Assembly (NCBI GenBank): GCA_900757505.1
Contig: CAAEOE010000021.1
Coordinates: forward strand, 1-39,747
From: an uncultured Collinsella sp.
GTDB lineage: Bacteria; Actinomycetota; Coriobacteriia; Coriobacteriales; Coriobacteriaceae
Reading direction: 5' to 3'
DNA: 39,747 nucleotides
How positions within the stretch are numbered: the first letter of the stretch is position 1; each line of letters begins with the position of its first letter. This document shows, piece by piece, positions 7,614 through 14,345 of this stretch. The translations under genes and the position numbers were made by a program. The notes below the pieces were generated by a model. The model saw only the letters and a program-made list of their open reading frames with translations. It was not told the origin of the DNA and did not search any database.

Positions 7614-8954
7614 CTAACTCCATTCAGCGATGTCGATCATTCTACGGAGGCGCCATGTAAGCGCCTCTTTTAGATATGGCAGCCTTGCCGTGAGCGCGTT
7701 GTTTCTGGACAGAATCTCGATTGCCTCGTCAACGAAGCCTTCGAGTTTGTCGCCGTCAAACCAGCCCATGTCCTCGACGAGCAACATTTGTTTGGCGGGG
7801 CTTGAATGAAATTGTGCGCTGGTAAAACTGTGCTCTCCCGCCCTAAGCTCCTCTAGTGATATGTTGCACCAGAGTGATGAGCCCGAATCGAAGATGGGGG
7901 CTGGTCTGCAGACCAGTGAGTTGACGTTTCGCACGAGGCCGAAGTTGCGCCAATGACGATCGTAGTTGGCAATGATGTCGTCACATACGATCATGCGGTC
8001 AAGGGCGTCTTTTATATCTGTCGCTCCAAGCTCCTCACAGTTTGCTACATACCGTTCGTAATCGGTTAGTCGCTCGTCTGCATTTGCATGCTGGTTTACA
8101 TAGAACGCAGGGACATATTCTTCTTCGTCAGTTAAGAAGACATTGCATGTGCTCAAGGCAGAAGTACCTGTGCCTTCGAGCGAATAGGGTACATAATCGC
8201 AAGCGTTTAGGATGCGACGGTGAAGTGCGGTCGCCACCATCTCGTTATAGGGTTCCTGGTTCAGGTGCGCACCTGCCTTGTGGAGTATTCGACGGTCATC
8301 CTCGCATGTCCAGTACTTTTGAAGATTGCCGTCCGAGGTGTTGTCGGGCTTTGCGGCAGCTGCCTTGCCCTCTGGGGCGAAGGGCGCGATGCTGAGAGAG
8401 ACGTCGTCAAAAGCATTATTGAAGAAATTGATATCTTCCCACGCGAGACCGGAGCCTTGGGGTCTAATCCAATACTGGTCGGATAAGGAGAGGCCAAGAT
8501 TTCGCTGTACGAGTTCATCGGGAACATCGACTGCGGCTTCTGCAAGCAGGGAGGCTAGCCCAATGCGTGCGAGCGGGATACCGCGGCCGCGCCACCAGAT
8601 GCGGAAGGAGTCGAGCGATACAGGTTTGCTGGGAGCAAAAACTCCAATAGGGGCGTGGGCACGATCGACGTCGGCGCCGATGTGGGTGAAGTCTTTCCGT
8701 GATCTGCTGTAGACCAGCTGGGCCACTTCGTGCGTGCGGTTCATGAGGGTAAATGCGATTTCGCTTTTCCCATGCCCGCGACGAGGCCGTCCCCCTCTTT
8801 TGGTTGCGGAGCGGAGTCGCGTGTCTACGCTGTCTTTGTCGATAAGCCACACGCCAGAAGCCTTGCGGGCGGTCAGCGCGCCGTTCTTAATGAGCTCCTG
8901 CACCCTGCGCGGGGTGATGCCGAGCAGTTCGGCTGCTTCCTTTGTAGTCAACAT
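7614..8954 (-). CDS. HTH (excisionase/MerR type) fused to a HipA-like kinase
   Basis: The protein has 446 aa. Residues 1-45 form an excisionase-type HTH (LTTKEAAELLGITPRRVQEL then GVWLIDKDSV). A basic linker (residues 46-63) follows. The rest resembles HipA-like kinases of Firmicutes: SLSDQYWIRP near 155, TSDGNLQKYW near 207, Lys226 in LHKAG as likely ATP ligand, the catalytic loop DRHWRNFG (Asp332, Asn337) and the metal-binding DSG (Asp356). All key residues are present, so an active kinase is likely. It has no partner gene, so repressor and kinase are joined in one chain. GAAGGG lies 8 nt before the ATG, inside the arm of a 28-bp dyad. The kinase fold is seen; a toxin-antitoxin role is inferred. 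Confidence 0.8.
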   Translation of the reverse strand: MLTTKEAAELLGITPRRVQELIKNGALTARKASGVWLIDKDSVDTRLRSATKRGGRPRRGHGKSEIAFTLMNRTHEVAQLVYSRSRKDFTHIGADVDRAHAPIGVFAPSKPVSLDSFRIWWRGRGIPLARIGLASLLAEAAVDVPDELVQRNLGLSLSDQYWIRPQGSGLAWEDINFFNNAFDDVSLSIAPFAPEGKAAAAKPDNTSDGNLQKYWTCEDDRRILHKAGAHLNQEPYNEMVATALHRRILNACDYVPYSLEGTGTSALSTCNVFLTDEEEYVPAFYVNQHANADERLTDYERYVANCEELGATDIKDALDRMIVCDDIIANYDRHWRNFGLVRNVNSLVCRPAPIFDSGSSLWCNISLEELRAGEHSFTSAQFHSSPAKQMLLVEDMGWFDGDKLEGFVDEAIEILSRNNALTARLPYLKEALTWRLRRMIDIAEWS

Positions 8955-8958
8955 CGCG

Positions 8959-9030
8959 AAACCCTTCGCCAGAACGAATAGTTTTATATAGCCAATTGTA
9001 ATTAAAACTATTCGTTCTGGCGAAGAGTTT
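8959..9030 (-). promoter_or_regulatory. Long inverted repeat upstream of the HTH-kinase gene, probable auto-operator
   Basis: Twenty-eight-nt arms (8959-8986 and 9003-9030) pair with a single mismatch, 23 bp of it uninterrupted, around a 16-nt AT-rich spacer. The near arm ends 4 nt before the start codon and holds its ribosome site. TATATA at 8985-8990 is a possible -10. The position suggests binding by the HTH of the same gene. Confidence 0.75.
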
Positions 9031-9075
9031 TAAGATTGAGGGCGAACTGACAGAAATGAACGGGCTTGGTACGTG

Positions 9076-9103
9076 TTGTTGCTGGATTTTGCATATTTAT
9101 ATA
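9076..9103 (+). promoter_or_regulatory. Possible promoter of tRNA-Thr(TGT)
   Basis: TTGTTG at 9076-9081 and TATATA at 9098-9103 are spaced by 16 nt, and the tRNA begins about 75 nt downstream. The -35 box is weak, so this is tentative. Confidence 0.4.
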
Positions 9104-9177
9104 ACGCCGCGCGGCCTGTTGCGCCTCGTCCGCAATTCCTTTATTCTTAATTGGCTTCGCGCGAAAGCGCCAAGTGT

Positions 9178-9252
9178 GCCAGTGTGGCGCAACGGTAGCG
9201 CAACTGATTTGTAATCAGTGGGTTGCAGGTTCGATTCCTGTCACTGGCTCCA
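9178..9252 (+). tRNA. tRNA-Thr(TGT)
   Basis: A complete cloverleaf: the acceptor GCCAGTG pairs with CACTGGC, the D arm is GCGC/GCGC, the anticodon stem is ACTGA/TCAGT with loop TTTGTAA (anticodon TGT), and the T arm is GCAGG-TTCGATT-CCTGT. The discriminator is T and CCA is encoded at 9250-9252. A terminator follows at 9262. Confidence 0.96.
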
Positions 9253-9261
9253 TGAGAGTTT

Positions 9262-9300
9262 CGGGCTCTGTTCCTTGTGGGACAGGGCCCGTTTCTATTT
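9262..9300 (+). terminator. Rho-independent terminator after tRNA-Thr
   Basis: CGGGCTCTGTTCC pairs with GGGACAGGGCCCG (two G-T wobbles) around TTGT and is followed by TTTCTATTT. It ends the tRNA-Thr transcript. Confidence 0.85.
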
Positions 9301-9361
9301 AGGTGGTGCGCCATTGGGTCAGCGCCCATCCCGTTTTTGGTTTGTCTCGTCCTCCAGTTTG

Positions 9362-9497
9362 TCTAAATCTGTAACACCAAGACCGATATTTGGCATCTAA
9401 CTGTTACAGATTGAGATGAAACTTAGGGTGTTTTAGGAATATCTTGATCTGTAACATGTAGAAGCGGAATAGGTCTCCTGCTGTTACAGATCGAGAC
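9362..9497. repeat. Two tandem hairpins sharing the TGTTACAGAT arm
   Basis: Hairpin A has arms AATCTGTAACA (9366-9376) and TGTTACAGATT (9402-9412). Hairpin B has GATCTGTAACA (9446-9456) and TGTTACAGATC (9482-9492). Both loops are exactly 25 nt yet differ in sequence, and the first base pair switches from A-T to G-C. TCT/AGA extends both stems outward. The period is 80 nt. No gene lies between 9253 and 9784; besides the tRNA terminator this pair is the main content. Confidence 0.8.
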
Positions 9498-9571
9498 AAG
9501 GGCAGGTACGGTCCTGGATGTCCTGCTCGAGCGTGGATTTCTGGACACGAGAGAGAAGAAAATCTCCCGAC

Positions 9572-9593
9572 CGGAGAACGAGCGTGGATAATT
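9572..9593 (+). repeat. Short repeat, left copy flanking the bgl cassette
   Basis: GGAGAACGAGCGTGGATAAT at 9572-9591 matches 13624-13643 at 18 of 20 positions in the same orientation. CGAGCGTGGAT also occurs at 9528-9538. The two main copies bracket the bgl genes. Confidence 0.6.
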
Positions 9594-9648
9594 AACTTGG
9601 ATAGGGAGCTAAGGTAAACACCGATTGTCTATCGACGGCTTTAGAAAC

Positions 9649-9683
9649 AACGACCCCGATTTCATTGTGGAATCGGGGTCGTT
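9649..9683 (-). terminator. Terminator of the bglA-EIIBC operon
   Basis: Perfect 13-bp arms (AACGACCCCGATT at 9649-9661, complement at 9671-9683) surround a 9-nt loop. It lies about 100 nt downstream of the EIIBC stop on the minus strand. The tail GTTTCT is only partly T-rich. Positions 9684-9784 hold nothing I recognise. Confidence 0.7.
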
Positions 9684-9784
9684 TGTGCCTCAGGAATCCG
9701 AATGGATTAATCGAGCTCCTAAGGGACTTCTTGGGTTCTTGCTAATGGTCTGCCGAGGATGTCCCCAATGCAAACAGCGGGCAT

Positions 9785-11185
9785 CTACTCAATATAGCTG
9801 GGGTTCTTCTTGATGATCACGCGTGCAGCGATGAAGGAGACGACGATGGCGATGATGGCGACAACGCATGCCAGCACGAAGTTGCCCATGGACCCATCGG
9901 GAGCGATAAAGATGAGTGCCGAAAGAAGGCCGGGGCATGCTCCCGCAACATACTCTTTCAGAACAAAGATGCCTGCAGGGAGTCCAGCGCAGAGCGCGCC
10001 GATTGCCGTGCCGACAAGCAGGCGGGGACGCTCGATGAGGCAACCGTAGAACGCGGGCTCGGTTACGCCACAGAGTGCGGTGACGGCAACCGTGGTGACC
10101 ATACCCCTCTTCTCTTTGTTTCCCTTCATGGCAGTTGCCAGGGCGAGGCTCGTGCCGCCAATGCAGAGGTTCGAGATGAATCCAAAGATAATGGGTGCCC
10201 AGCCGAGCTGCGCCAAGCTCGTAACTTCGATCGCGATGTAGGCCTTATCAAGACCGAGCATGACAAAATAGGGGTTAAGGGCTGCAAGGACTGGAGTAGC
10301 GATAAATGCCACGTTATCCATGAGCCACGTGGCGGCATCACTCAGCGCGTAGCCCATCATGCTGCCGGCGGGGCCGAGGATAATCAGCTCAACAGGCACG
10401 ACGATGAACATGGTGAGCAGCGGCTTCAAGAACAGTTTGGTAATGTCGGGGATGATTTTCTGAAGACCGCGATCAACAAAGTACATGAACACAACGCCCA
10501 GTACGATTGGCACCACCGTGCTCGAGTAGTCATTCGTCGGGATGGGGATGCCAAGAAAGTCGAGACCCTCAGCACCGCTAATAGACGAGCTAATCATGAT
10601 TGCGCCCAGCAGTGCGCCCATGATAGGCTGCATCTTCATGACGGCGGCGAGCTGATAGCCGAGGTAAACGGGCAGGAAGCTAAATGAGGCGCTGAAGATC
10701 GCCAGCAGAACCTGGGCGGTTCCGCTATCGGTGTTCAATCCACAATAATTGACCAGGAGATTCTTGATCGAAAGAATGAGTCCGCCAACGATGAGCGCCG
10801 GGACGATGGGCATGAATACCTGTGCAGAGACGTTCCCGAATTTCTCAATCAAGCCCATGGCGGTGTTACCGCTTTTAATGCCTTCTGCAAGGTCTTTGGC
10901 GGTTTGGGCATCGTCGGCAACCGTGCCACCGCCGACTTCGATTCCCGCGAAGTCGAGGAAGTCGTTGTAAGCCTCGGTGACGTTGGGGCCGATGATCACC
11001 TGAAGCTGGCCACCGCTGACTACTGCCCCGAGCGCCTGGTCGGCCGATTTGGCGAGCTGGAGATCGATGATCGAGGTGTCTCGTGCGTCGATGCGAAGGC
11101 GCGTCGCACAATGAGTTACCGATGTAATGTTCTCTTTGCCGCCAACAGCCTTTAGGACTGTTTCGGACATTGCCTGATATTTCAT
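9785..11185 (-). CDS. PTS beta-glucoside-type permease, EIIBC (no EIIA domain)
   Basis: The protein has 466 aa. The EIIB domain (1-85) has the phosphorylatable Cys in THCATRLR (Cys26). The EIIC domain (about 105-460) has roughly ten membrane segments and the VTEPAFYG signature. It imports a beta-glucoside, phosphorylating it on entry. The EIIA domain that ends BglP-type proteins is absent, so phosphate must come from another protein; crr at 29989-30552 is a candidate. The gene begins 9 nt after bglA, with its AGGAGA ribosome site overlapping the bglA stop. Sugar specificity is inferred from the neighbour. Confidence 0.92.
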   Translation of the reverse strand: MKYQAMSETVLKAVGGKENITSVTHCATRLRIDARDTSIIDLQLAKSADQALGAVVSGGQLQVIIGPNVTEAYNDFLDFAGIEVGGGTVADDAQTAKDLAEGIKSGNTAMGLIEKFGNVSAQVFMPIVPALIVGGLILSIKNLLVNYCGLNTDSGTAQVLLAIFSASFSFLPVYLGYQLAAVMKMQPIMGALLGAIMISSSISGAEGLDFLGIPIPTNDYSSTVVPIVLGVVFMYFVDRGLQKIIPDITKLFLKPLLTMFIVVPVELIILGPAGSMMGYALSDAATWLMDNVAFIATPVLAALNPYFVMLGLDKAYIAIEVTSLAQLGWAPIIFGFISNLCIGGTSLALATAMKGNKEKRGMVTTVAVTALCGVTEPAFYGCLIERPRLLVGTAIGALCAGLPAGIFVLKEYVAGACPGLLSALIFIAPDGSMGNFVLACVVAIIAIVVSFIAARVIIKKNPSYIE

Positions 11186-11194
11186 CTCTTTCTC

Positions 11195-12613
11195 CTAACC
11201 TTCCTGCTCCTGATACTTCGAGATAAGGTCTCGGTACCAATACCAGCTCTTTTTGGGGGTGCGCTCCAGATTGTTCTCGAAGTCGATATGGACAAGTCCG
11301 TATCGTTTTTCGTAGCCGTTGATCCAGCTATACAGATCCATCGTCGACCAGAGGTAGTAGCCCTCAACGCGCGCGCCGTCGCGCTTAGCCCTCATCATGT
11401 GCTCGATGAACTGGCCCAGAAGCTCGATGCGGTCATCATCGTGGATCATTCCGTCTGCGTCTGGTTGCTCATAGGCGCCATGTCCGTTTTCCGTAATAAA
11501 GATGCGGGGCGCGTCATAGCGCTCGTGGACATCCATGATGGTTGAATACATGCAACTTGGGAGTATTTCGCGGCCCCATTTATTGCGGGGAACATTGCTG
11601 TCGCGGGCGCTTTCAAACAAGGGCGCAATGCATTTTCCTTCGACCTTTTTGCTCGAACCGCCCTTATTGTTCGCCGAAACGGCAAGCTCTCCACCGTGCC
11701 AGTCGGTTACATACTCTCGGCAATACACGTTGAGTCCAATAAAATCGACTTTACCGTCTCTGAATTCTTCTACGTCATTTGGGGATCGATAGAGCGAGAC
11801 GCCAAGTTTTTCAAGGATTTCGTCCATTTCTGGCGGCAGTTGACCCTGAAGTGCTGGTGCCAGAATCATGCGATTGGCGAAAAAGTCTGCGTATCGAAAT
11901 ACGTCATCGGGGTGCTCGGTTGCCGGGTCGAGTTCGACAACGCCGCCATCGTGGACGGCGCCGATGATGCCGTCGTAGCCCATTTGACGATATGCTCGGA
12001 CTGCGAGTGCGCTTGCGCGCATCAGGTTGTACTGAAACTGCATGTACGACTGAACGTCGAGCGATCGATTGGGGGGATAGTTGCCCAACATGTTTACGCA
12101 GTAGCTGTAGAAATGCGGCTCGTTAACGGTAGCCCAGATTTTGACGCGGTCTCCAAAGCGCTCAAAGCAAATCTTGGCGTATTTGCAGAACCACTCTGCC
12201 ATATCGTTGTTCAGCCATCCGCCTTTGCAAGCAAGCGTGAATGGCAGATCGTAATGGAACAGCGTAACGTTGGGCTCTATGCCATTTTCGAGGCAGCAAT
12301 CAATGACCCGATTATAAAAATCGATACCCTTTTCATTCACTTCGCCGATACCCGTGGGGATGATTCGACTCCATGAAAGAGAGAAGCGATAGGTGTTTTG
12401 TCCGCCTTCTTTCATCATGCGGATATCTTCTTCATAGCGATGGTAGAAGTCGCAAGATACATCACCGTCAACATGGTTGATGTTCTTATTGCTTGTGTGG
12501 TTAAAGAAATCCCACTCGCCAAGGCCTTTGCCGTCTTCGTTCCAGGCACCCTCGCACTGATAAGACGCCGTGGCGGAACCCCAGAGAAACGGGATGTTGT
12601 TCACGTTGCCCAT
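11195..12613 (-). CDS. bglA: 6-phospho-beta-glucosidase/galactosidase, GH1
   Basis: The protein has 472 aa. The acid/base Glu165 is in TVNEPH and the nucleophile Glu375 in FITENG. The phosphate-binding triad of 6-phospho-glycosidases is seen as Ser429, Lys436 and Tyr438 in SWINGYEKRYG, at the same spacing as in LacG. It hydrolyses the phosphorylated disaccharide delivered by the EIIBC downstream. The start MGNVNN at 12613 has AAGGGG upstream; the ATG at 12631 is less likely. The 3' part resembles LacG more than BglA, so a 6-phospho-galactoside is possible. Codons are more A/T-ending than in the housekeeping genes. Confidence 0.92.
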   Translation of the reverse strand: MGNVNNIPFLWGSATASYQCEGAWNEDGKGLGEWDFFNHTSNKNINHVDGDVSCDFYHRYEEDIRMMKEGGQNTYRFSLSWSRIIPTGIGEVNEKGIDFYNRVIDCCLENGIEPNVTLFHYDLPFTLACKGGWLNNDMAEWFCKYAKICFERFGDRVKIWATVNEPHFYSYCVNMLGNYPPNRSLDVQSYMQFQYNLMRASALAVRAYRQMGYDGIIGAVHDGGVVELDPATEHPDDVFRYADFFANRMILAPALQGQLPPEMDEILEKLGVSLYRSPNDVEEFRDGKVDFIGLNVYCREYVTDWHGGELAVSANNKGGSSKKVEGKCIAPLFESARDSNVPRNKWGREILPSCMYSTIMDVHERYDAPRIFITENGHGAYEQPDADGMIHDDDRIELLGQFIEHMMRAKRDGARVEGYYLWSTMDLYSWINGYEKRYGLVHIDFENNLERTPKKSWYWYRDLISKYQEQEG

Positions 12614-12680
12614 GAATCCCCTTTCCATCATTCAACACGGTGGATACGTGTGGCGGAATTACGATTAAGATGACGTCAAC

Positions 12681-12722
12681 TGATTTGAATCATAGGAGAA
12701 CGACCAAAGCTGTTTGATTCAA
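12681..12722. promoter_or_regulatory. Dyad sites between bglA and the RpiR gene, possible operators
   Basis: TTGAATCA at 12685-12692 and TGATTCAA at 12715-12722 are exact complements. Each lies within its own small dyad (TGATT-TG-AATCA, TTGA-T-TCAA). They lie between the two divergent genes, just before the regulator start. Confidence 0.5.
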
Positions 12723-12725
12723 TAA

Positions 12726-13598
12726 ATGAACTATGATTTCGAGGAGAGCGGAAAGAGGGATCACGTGAATATCAATGACTTCGATGTGCTCAATCGCATT
12801 AGCTCCATCATCAACAGCGAGTTTGGGTCAAACGATGCCGCCATCGCTCGATATCTCATCGCTCACATTAGGCGTTCGAGCGAAATCAATGTTGCCGCAA
12901 TAACCCGCGATGCATTCGTGACCCGTTCCGCTGTTCGTCGTTTCTGCAATCGATTGGGCTACCAGTCTCTTAGCGATTTGAAAGAATCATTTACTCAGTC
13001 AGTCTTTCCAAGCGACTTAAGCCATCGAGAGGAGGAATTTGGCTACGAGGAATACAGGGCAGAGCTCGACGTTCGCATGATCGAGATGTTCGCTGAGGTT
13101 GAAAGCGGCGTGTCCGATATCGCTATTAAGCATCTTGTCGACGAAATTGATGGCCATAAAAACGTTGAAATCTGGTGCACCAATAATGTGAGCGCCAATC
13201 TCGTACGATTTCAGCAGGAAATGTTTTATGCGGGCAAGATAGTTCGCATAGTTGCTGGGGCTAACGTCGCGGAATTGAAAAACATGGGAGACGCTTCGCA
13301 GTCATTGATAATTCTCGTATCGGTCTCCGGGCTATTTGCGTCACAGGCGCGTGAGTATCTTGATTGCCGTTCGGGCAGGAAGATTCTAATTACTGCGTTT
13401 AGCAACGATGACAAATCGAGGTCTTTTGACCGTGTATATCGTCTTGGTAATGCGGGAAACGGAATTGACCGACTCGGCGTTTATTCGAAATACGCCATGA
13501 CTTATTTTTTCGACTTGCTATCGTCGTGTTACTTGAGTCGCTACCCCTGCACCAAGGGGGAGCCGCTCTATGGGTCTACTTTGGCCTGGCCCGAGTAG
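12726..13598 (+). CDS. RpiR/MurR-family transcriptional regulator
   Basis: The protein has 290 aa. The N-terminal RpiR HTH (about residues 20-95) shows AIARYLIAHI, VAAITRDAFVTRSAVRRFCN and LGYQSLSDLK, the family signature. The C-terminal part (about 125-270) is an SIS fold (NVEIWCTNN, SLIILVSVSG), which binds phosphosugars. It is divergent from bglA and probably controls it in response to the phosphorylated substrate. ATG at 12726 gives the family-typical length; its ribosome site is weak. An alternative GTG at 12765 is possible. Confidence 0.85.
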   Translation: MNYDFEESGKRDHVNINDFDVLNRISSIINSEFGSNDAAIARYLIAHIRRSSEINVAAITRDAFVTRSAVRRFCNRLGYQSLSDLKESFTQSVFPSDLSHREEEFGYEEYRAELDVRMIEMFAEVESGVSDIAIKHLVDEIDGHKNVEIWCTNNVSANLVRFQQEMFYAGKIVRIVAGANVAELKNMGDASQSLIILVSVSGLFASQAREYLDCRSGRKILITAFSNDDKSRSFDRVYRLGNAGNGIDRLGVYSKYAMTYFFDLLSSCYLSRYPCTKGEPLYGSTLAWPE

Positions 13599-13623
13599 TT
13601 GCGGCTTTACAGTTCTCTCGCCT

Positions 13624-13694
13624 GGAGAATGAACGTGGATAATCTGCCACTTTGGCCTTAGAGCCGCGCTAAAAGTGGGAGATAATCCACGCTC
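13624..13694. repeat. Short repeat with inverted partner, right copy flanking the bgl cassette
   Basis: GGAGAATGAACGTGGATAAT at 13624-13643 repeats the left copy at 9572. The segment 13631-13656 also pairs imperfectly with 13668-13694 (ACGTGGATAATCT versus GATAATCCACGC), making a hairpin of about 25-nt arms. Confidence 0.6.
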
Positions 13695-13746
13695 GATCGT
13701 GGCGTGGAAGCCCGATCTCGACCTATATATAGGTGCAAATAAGCCG

Positions 13747-13819
13747 GTATCGAAGTTCGATACTGAAGGTGTACTCCACTACACCAAAGTGTTACCTCGG
13801 GAAACGTCACCTCAGTATC
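13747..13819. repeat. Structured intergenic element upstream of the tRNA operon
   Basis: GTATCGAA-G-TTCGATAC (13747-13763) is a perfect palindrome. GGTGTA/TACACC (13768-13773, 13780-13785) is a second hairpin. GATACTGAAGGTG (13759-13771) also pairs with CACCTCAGTATC (13808-13819), so two folds compete. The reading frame through it (13675-13995) resembles no protein. The gap 13599-14001 holds this element, the repeat at 13624 and the tRNA promoter. Confidence 0.55.
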
Positions 13820-13909
13820 CAAAACCACCGTCCTTCATATCCAAACTCAACAAAACCGCAGGTCACAGCTATATAGATACGCCCGGCACCGTGTATCTAG
13901 AGGTTTTCG

Positions 13910-13939
13910 TTGACAGCCCCCAAGGTTGCATCGTATTAT
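13910..13939 (+). promoter_or_regulatory. Promoter of the tRNA-Tyr/Thr/Met-tuf unit
   Basis: TTGACA at 13910-13915 and TATTAT at 13934-13939 are spaced by 18 nt. The -35 is a perfect sigma-70 consensus and the -10 has one mismatch. The first tRNA starts 62 nt downstream. Confidence 0.8.
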
Positions 13940-14001
13940 CTTTTTCGTTCGCGGGGGCGGCGGTCCAAAAGACCAAAGGACCTGCGGATACTTGAACGAT
14001 T

Positions 14002-14083
14002 GGGAGTTTGCCCGAGTGGTTAATGGGGACGGGCTGTAAACCCGTTGGCTCTGCCTACATAGGTTCGAATCCTATAGCTCCCA
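14002..14083 (+). tRNA. tRNA-Tyr(GTA)
   Basis: Class II tRNA. The acceptor GGGAGTT pairs with AGCTCCC, the anticodon stem is ACGGG/CCCGT with loop CTGTAAA (GTA), there is a long variable arm, and the T arm is ATAGG-TTCGAAT-CCTAT. The discriminator is A. CCA is not encoded (CCC follows). Confidence 0.96.
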
Positions 14084-14093
14084 CCCGTCAAGT

Positions 14094-14169
14094 GCCTGTA
14101 TAGCTCAGTCGGTAGAGCACTTCGTTGGTAACGAAGAGGTCACCAGTTCAAGTCTGGTTGCAGGCTCCA
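14094..14169 (+). tRNA. tRNA-Thr(GGT)
   Basis: The acceptor GCCTGTA pairs with TGCAGGC, the anticodon stem is CTTCG/CGAAG with loop TTGGTAA (GGT), and the T arm is ACCAG-TTCAAGT-CTGGT. CCA is encoded at 14167-14169. It is the second threonine tRNA in the window. Confidence 0.96.
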
Positions 14170-14172
14170 TCC

Positions 14173-14249
14173 GGCGGTGTAGCTCAGTTGGTTAGAGCAC
14201 ACGGTTCATACCCGTGGCGTCACTGGTTCGAATCCAGTCACCGCTACCA
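14173..14249 (+). tRNA. tRNA-Met(CAT)
   Basis: The acceptor GGCGGTG pairs with CACCGCT (first pair G-T), the anticodon stem is CACGG/CCGTG with loop TTCATAC (CAT), and the T arm is ACTGG-TTCGAAT-CCAGT. CCA is encoded. The near-paired first position suggests elongator Met rather than initiator; a lysidine-modified Ile tRNA cannot be excluded. Confidence 0.94.
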
Positions 14250-14260
14250 TAGGTAACACG

Positions 14261-14291
14261 GTGGCTTCTCAATAGTATGTTGAGAGGCCAC
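14261..14291 (+). other. Hairpin between tRNA-Met and tuf
   Basis: GTGGCTTCTCAA pairs with TTGAGAGGCCAC (12 bp, one G-T) around a 7-nt loop. No T-run follows, so it may be an attenuator or a processing hairpin separating the tRNAs from the tuf mRNA. A second small hairpin (GTCCC-GTCC-GGGGAC) lies at about 14309. Confidence 0.55.
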
Positions 14292-14345
14292 TATGGTATA
14301 AAGGCAAAGTCCCGTCCGGGGACGACCTGTTTAGAGGAGGGCTTT

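Noticed and set aside
7614..8954. Excisionase-like HTH as a sign of a prophage or integrated element at tRNA-Thr.
   Set aside because: No integrase, phage genes or duplicated tRNA end are visible; the HTH is part of the kinase protein.
9362..9593. Possible CRISPR array or integron attC sites in the repeat region after tRNA-Thr.
   Set aside because: Only two units with long palindromic arms, no spacer-repeat series of constant repeats, no cas or integrase genes in the window.
13675..13995. A 106-codon frame upstream of tRNA-Tyr.
   Set aside because: It runs through palindromes and the tRNA promoter, has no clear ribosome site and no recognisable family.
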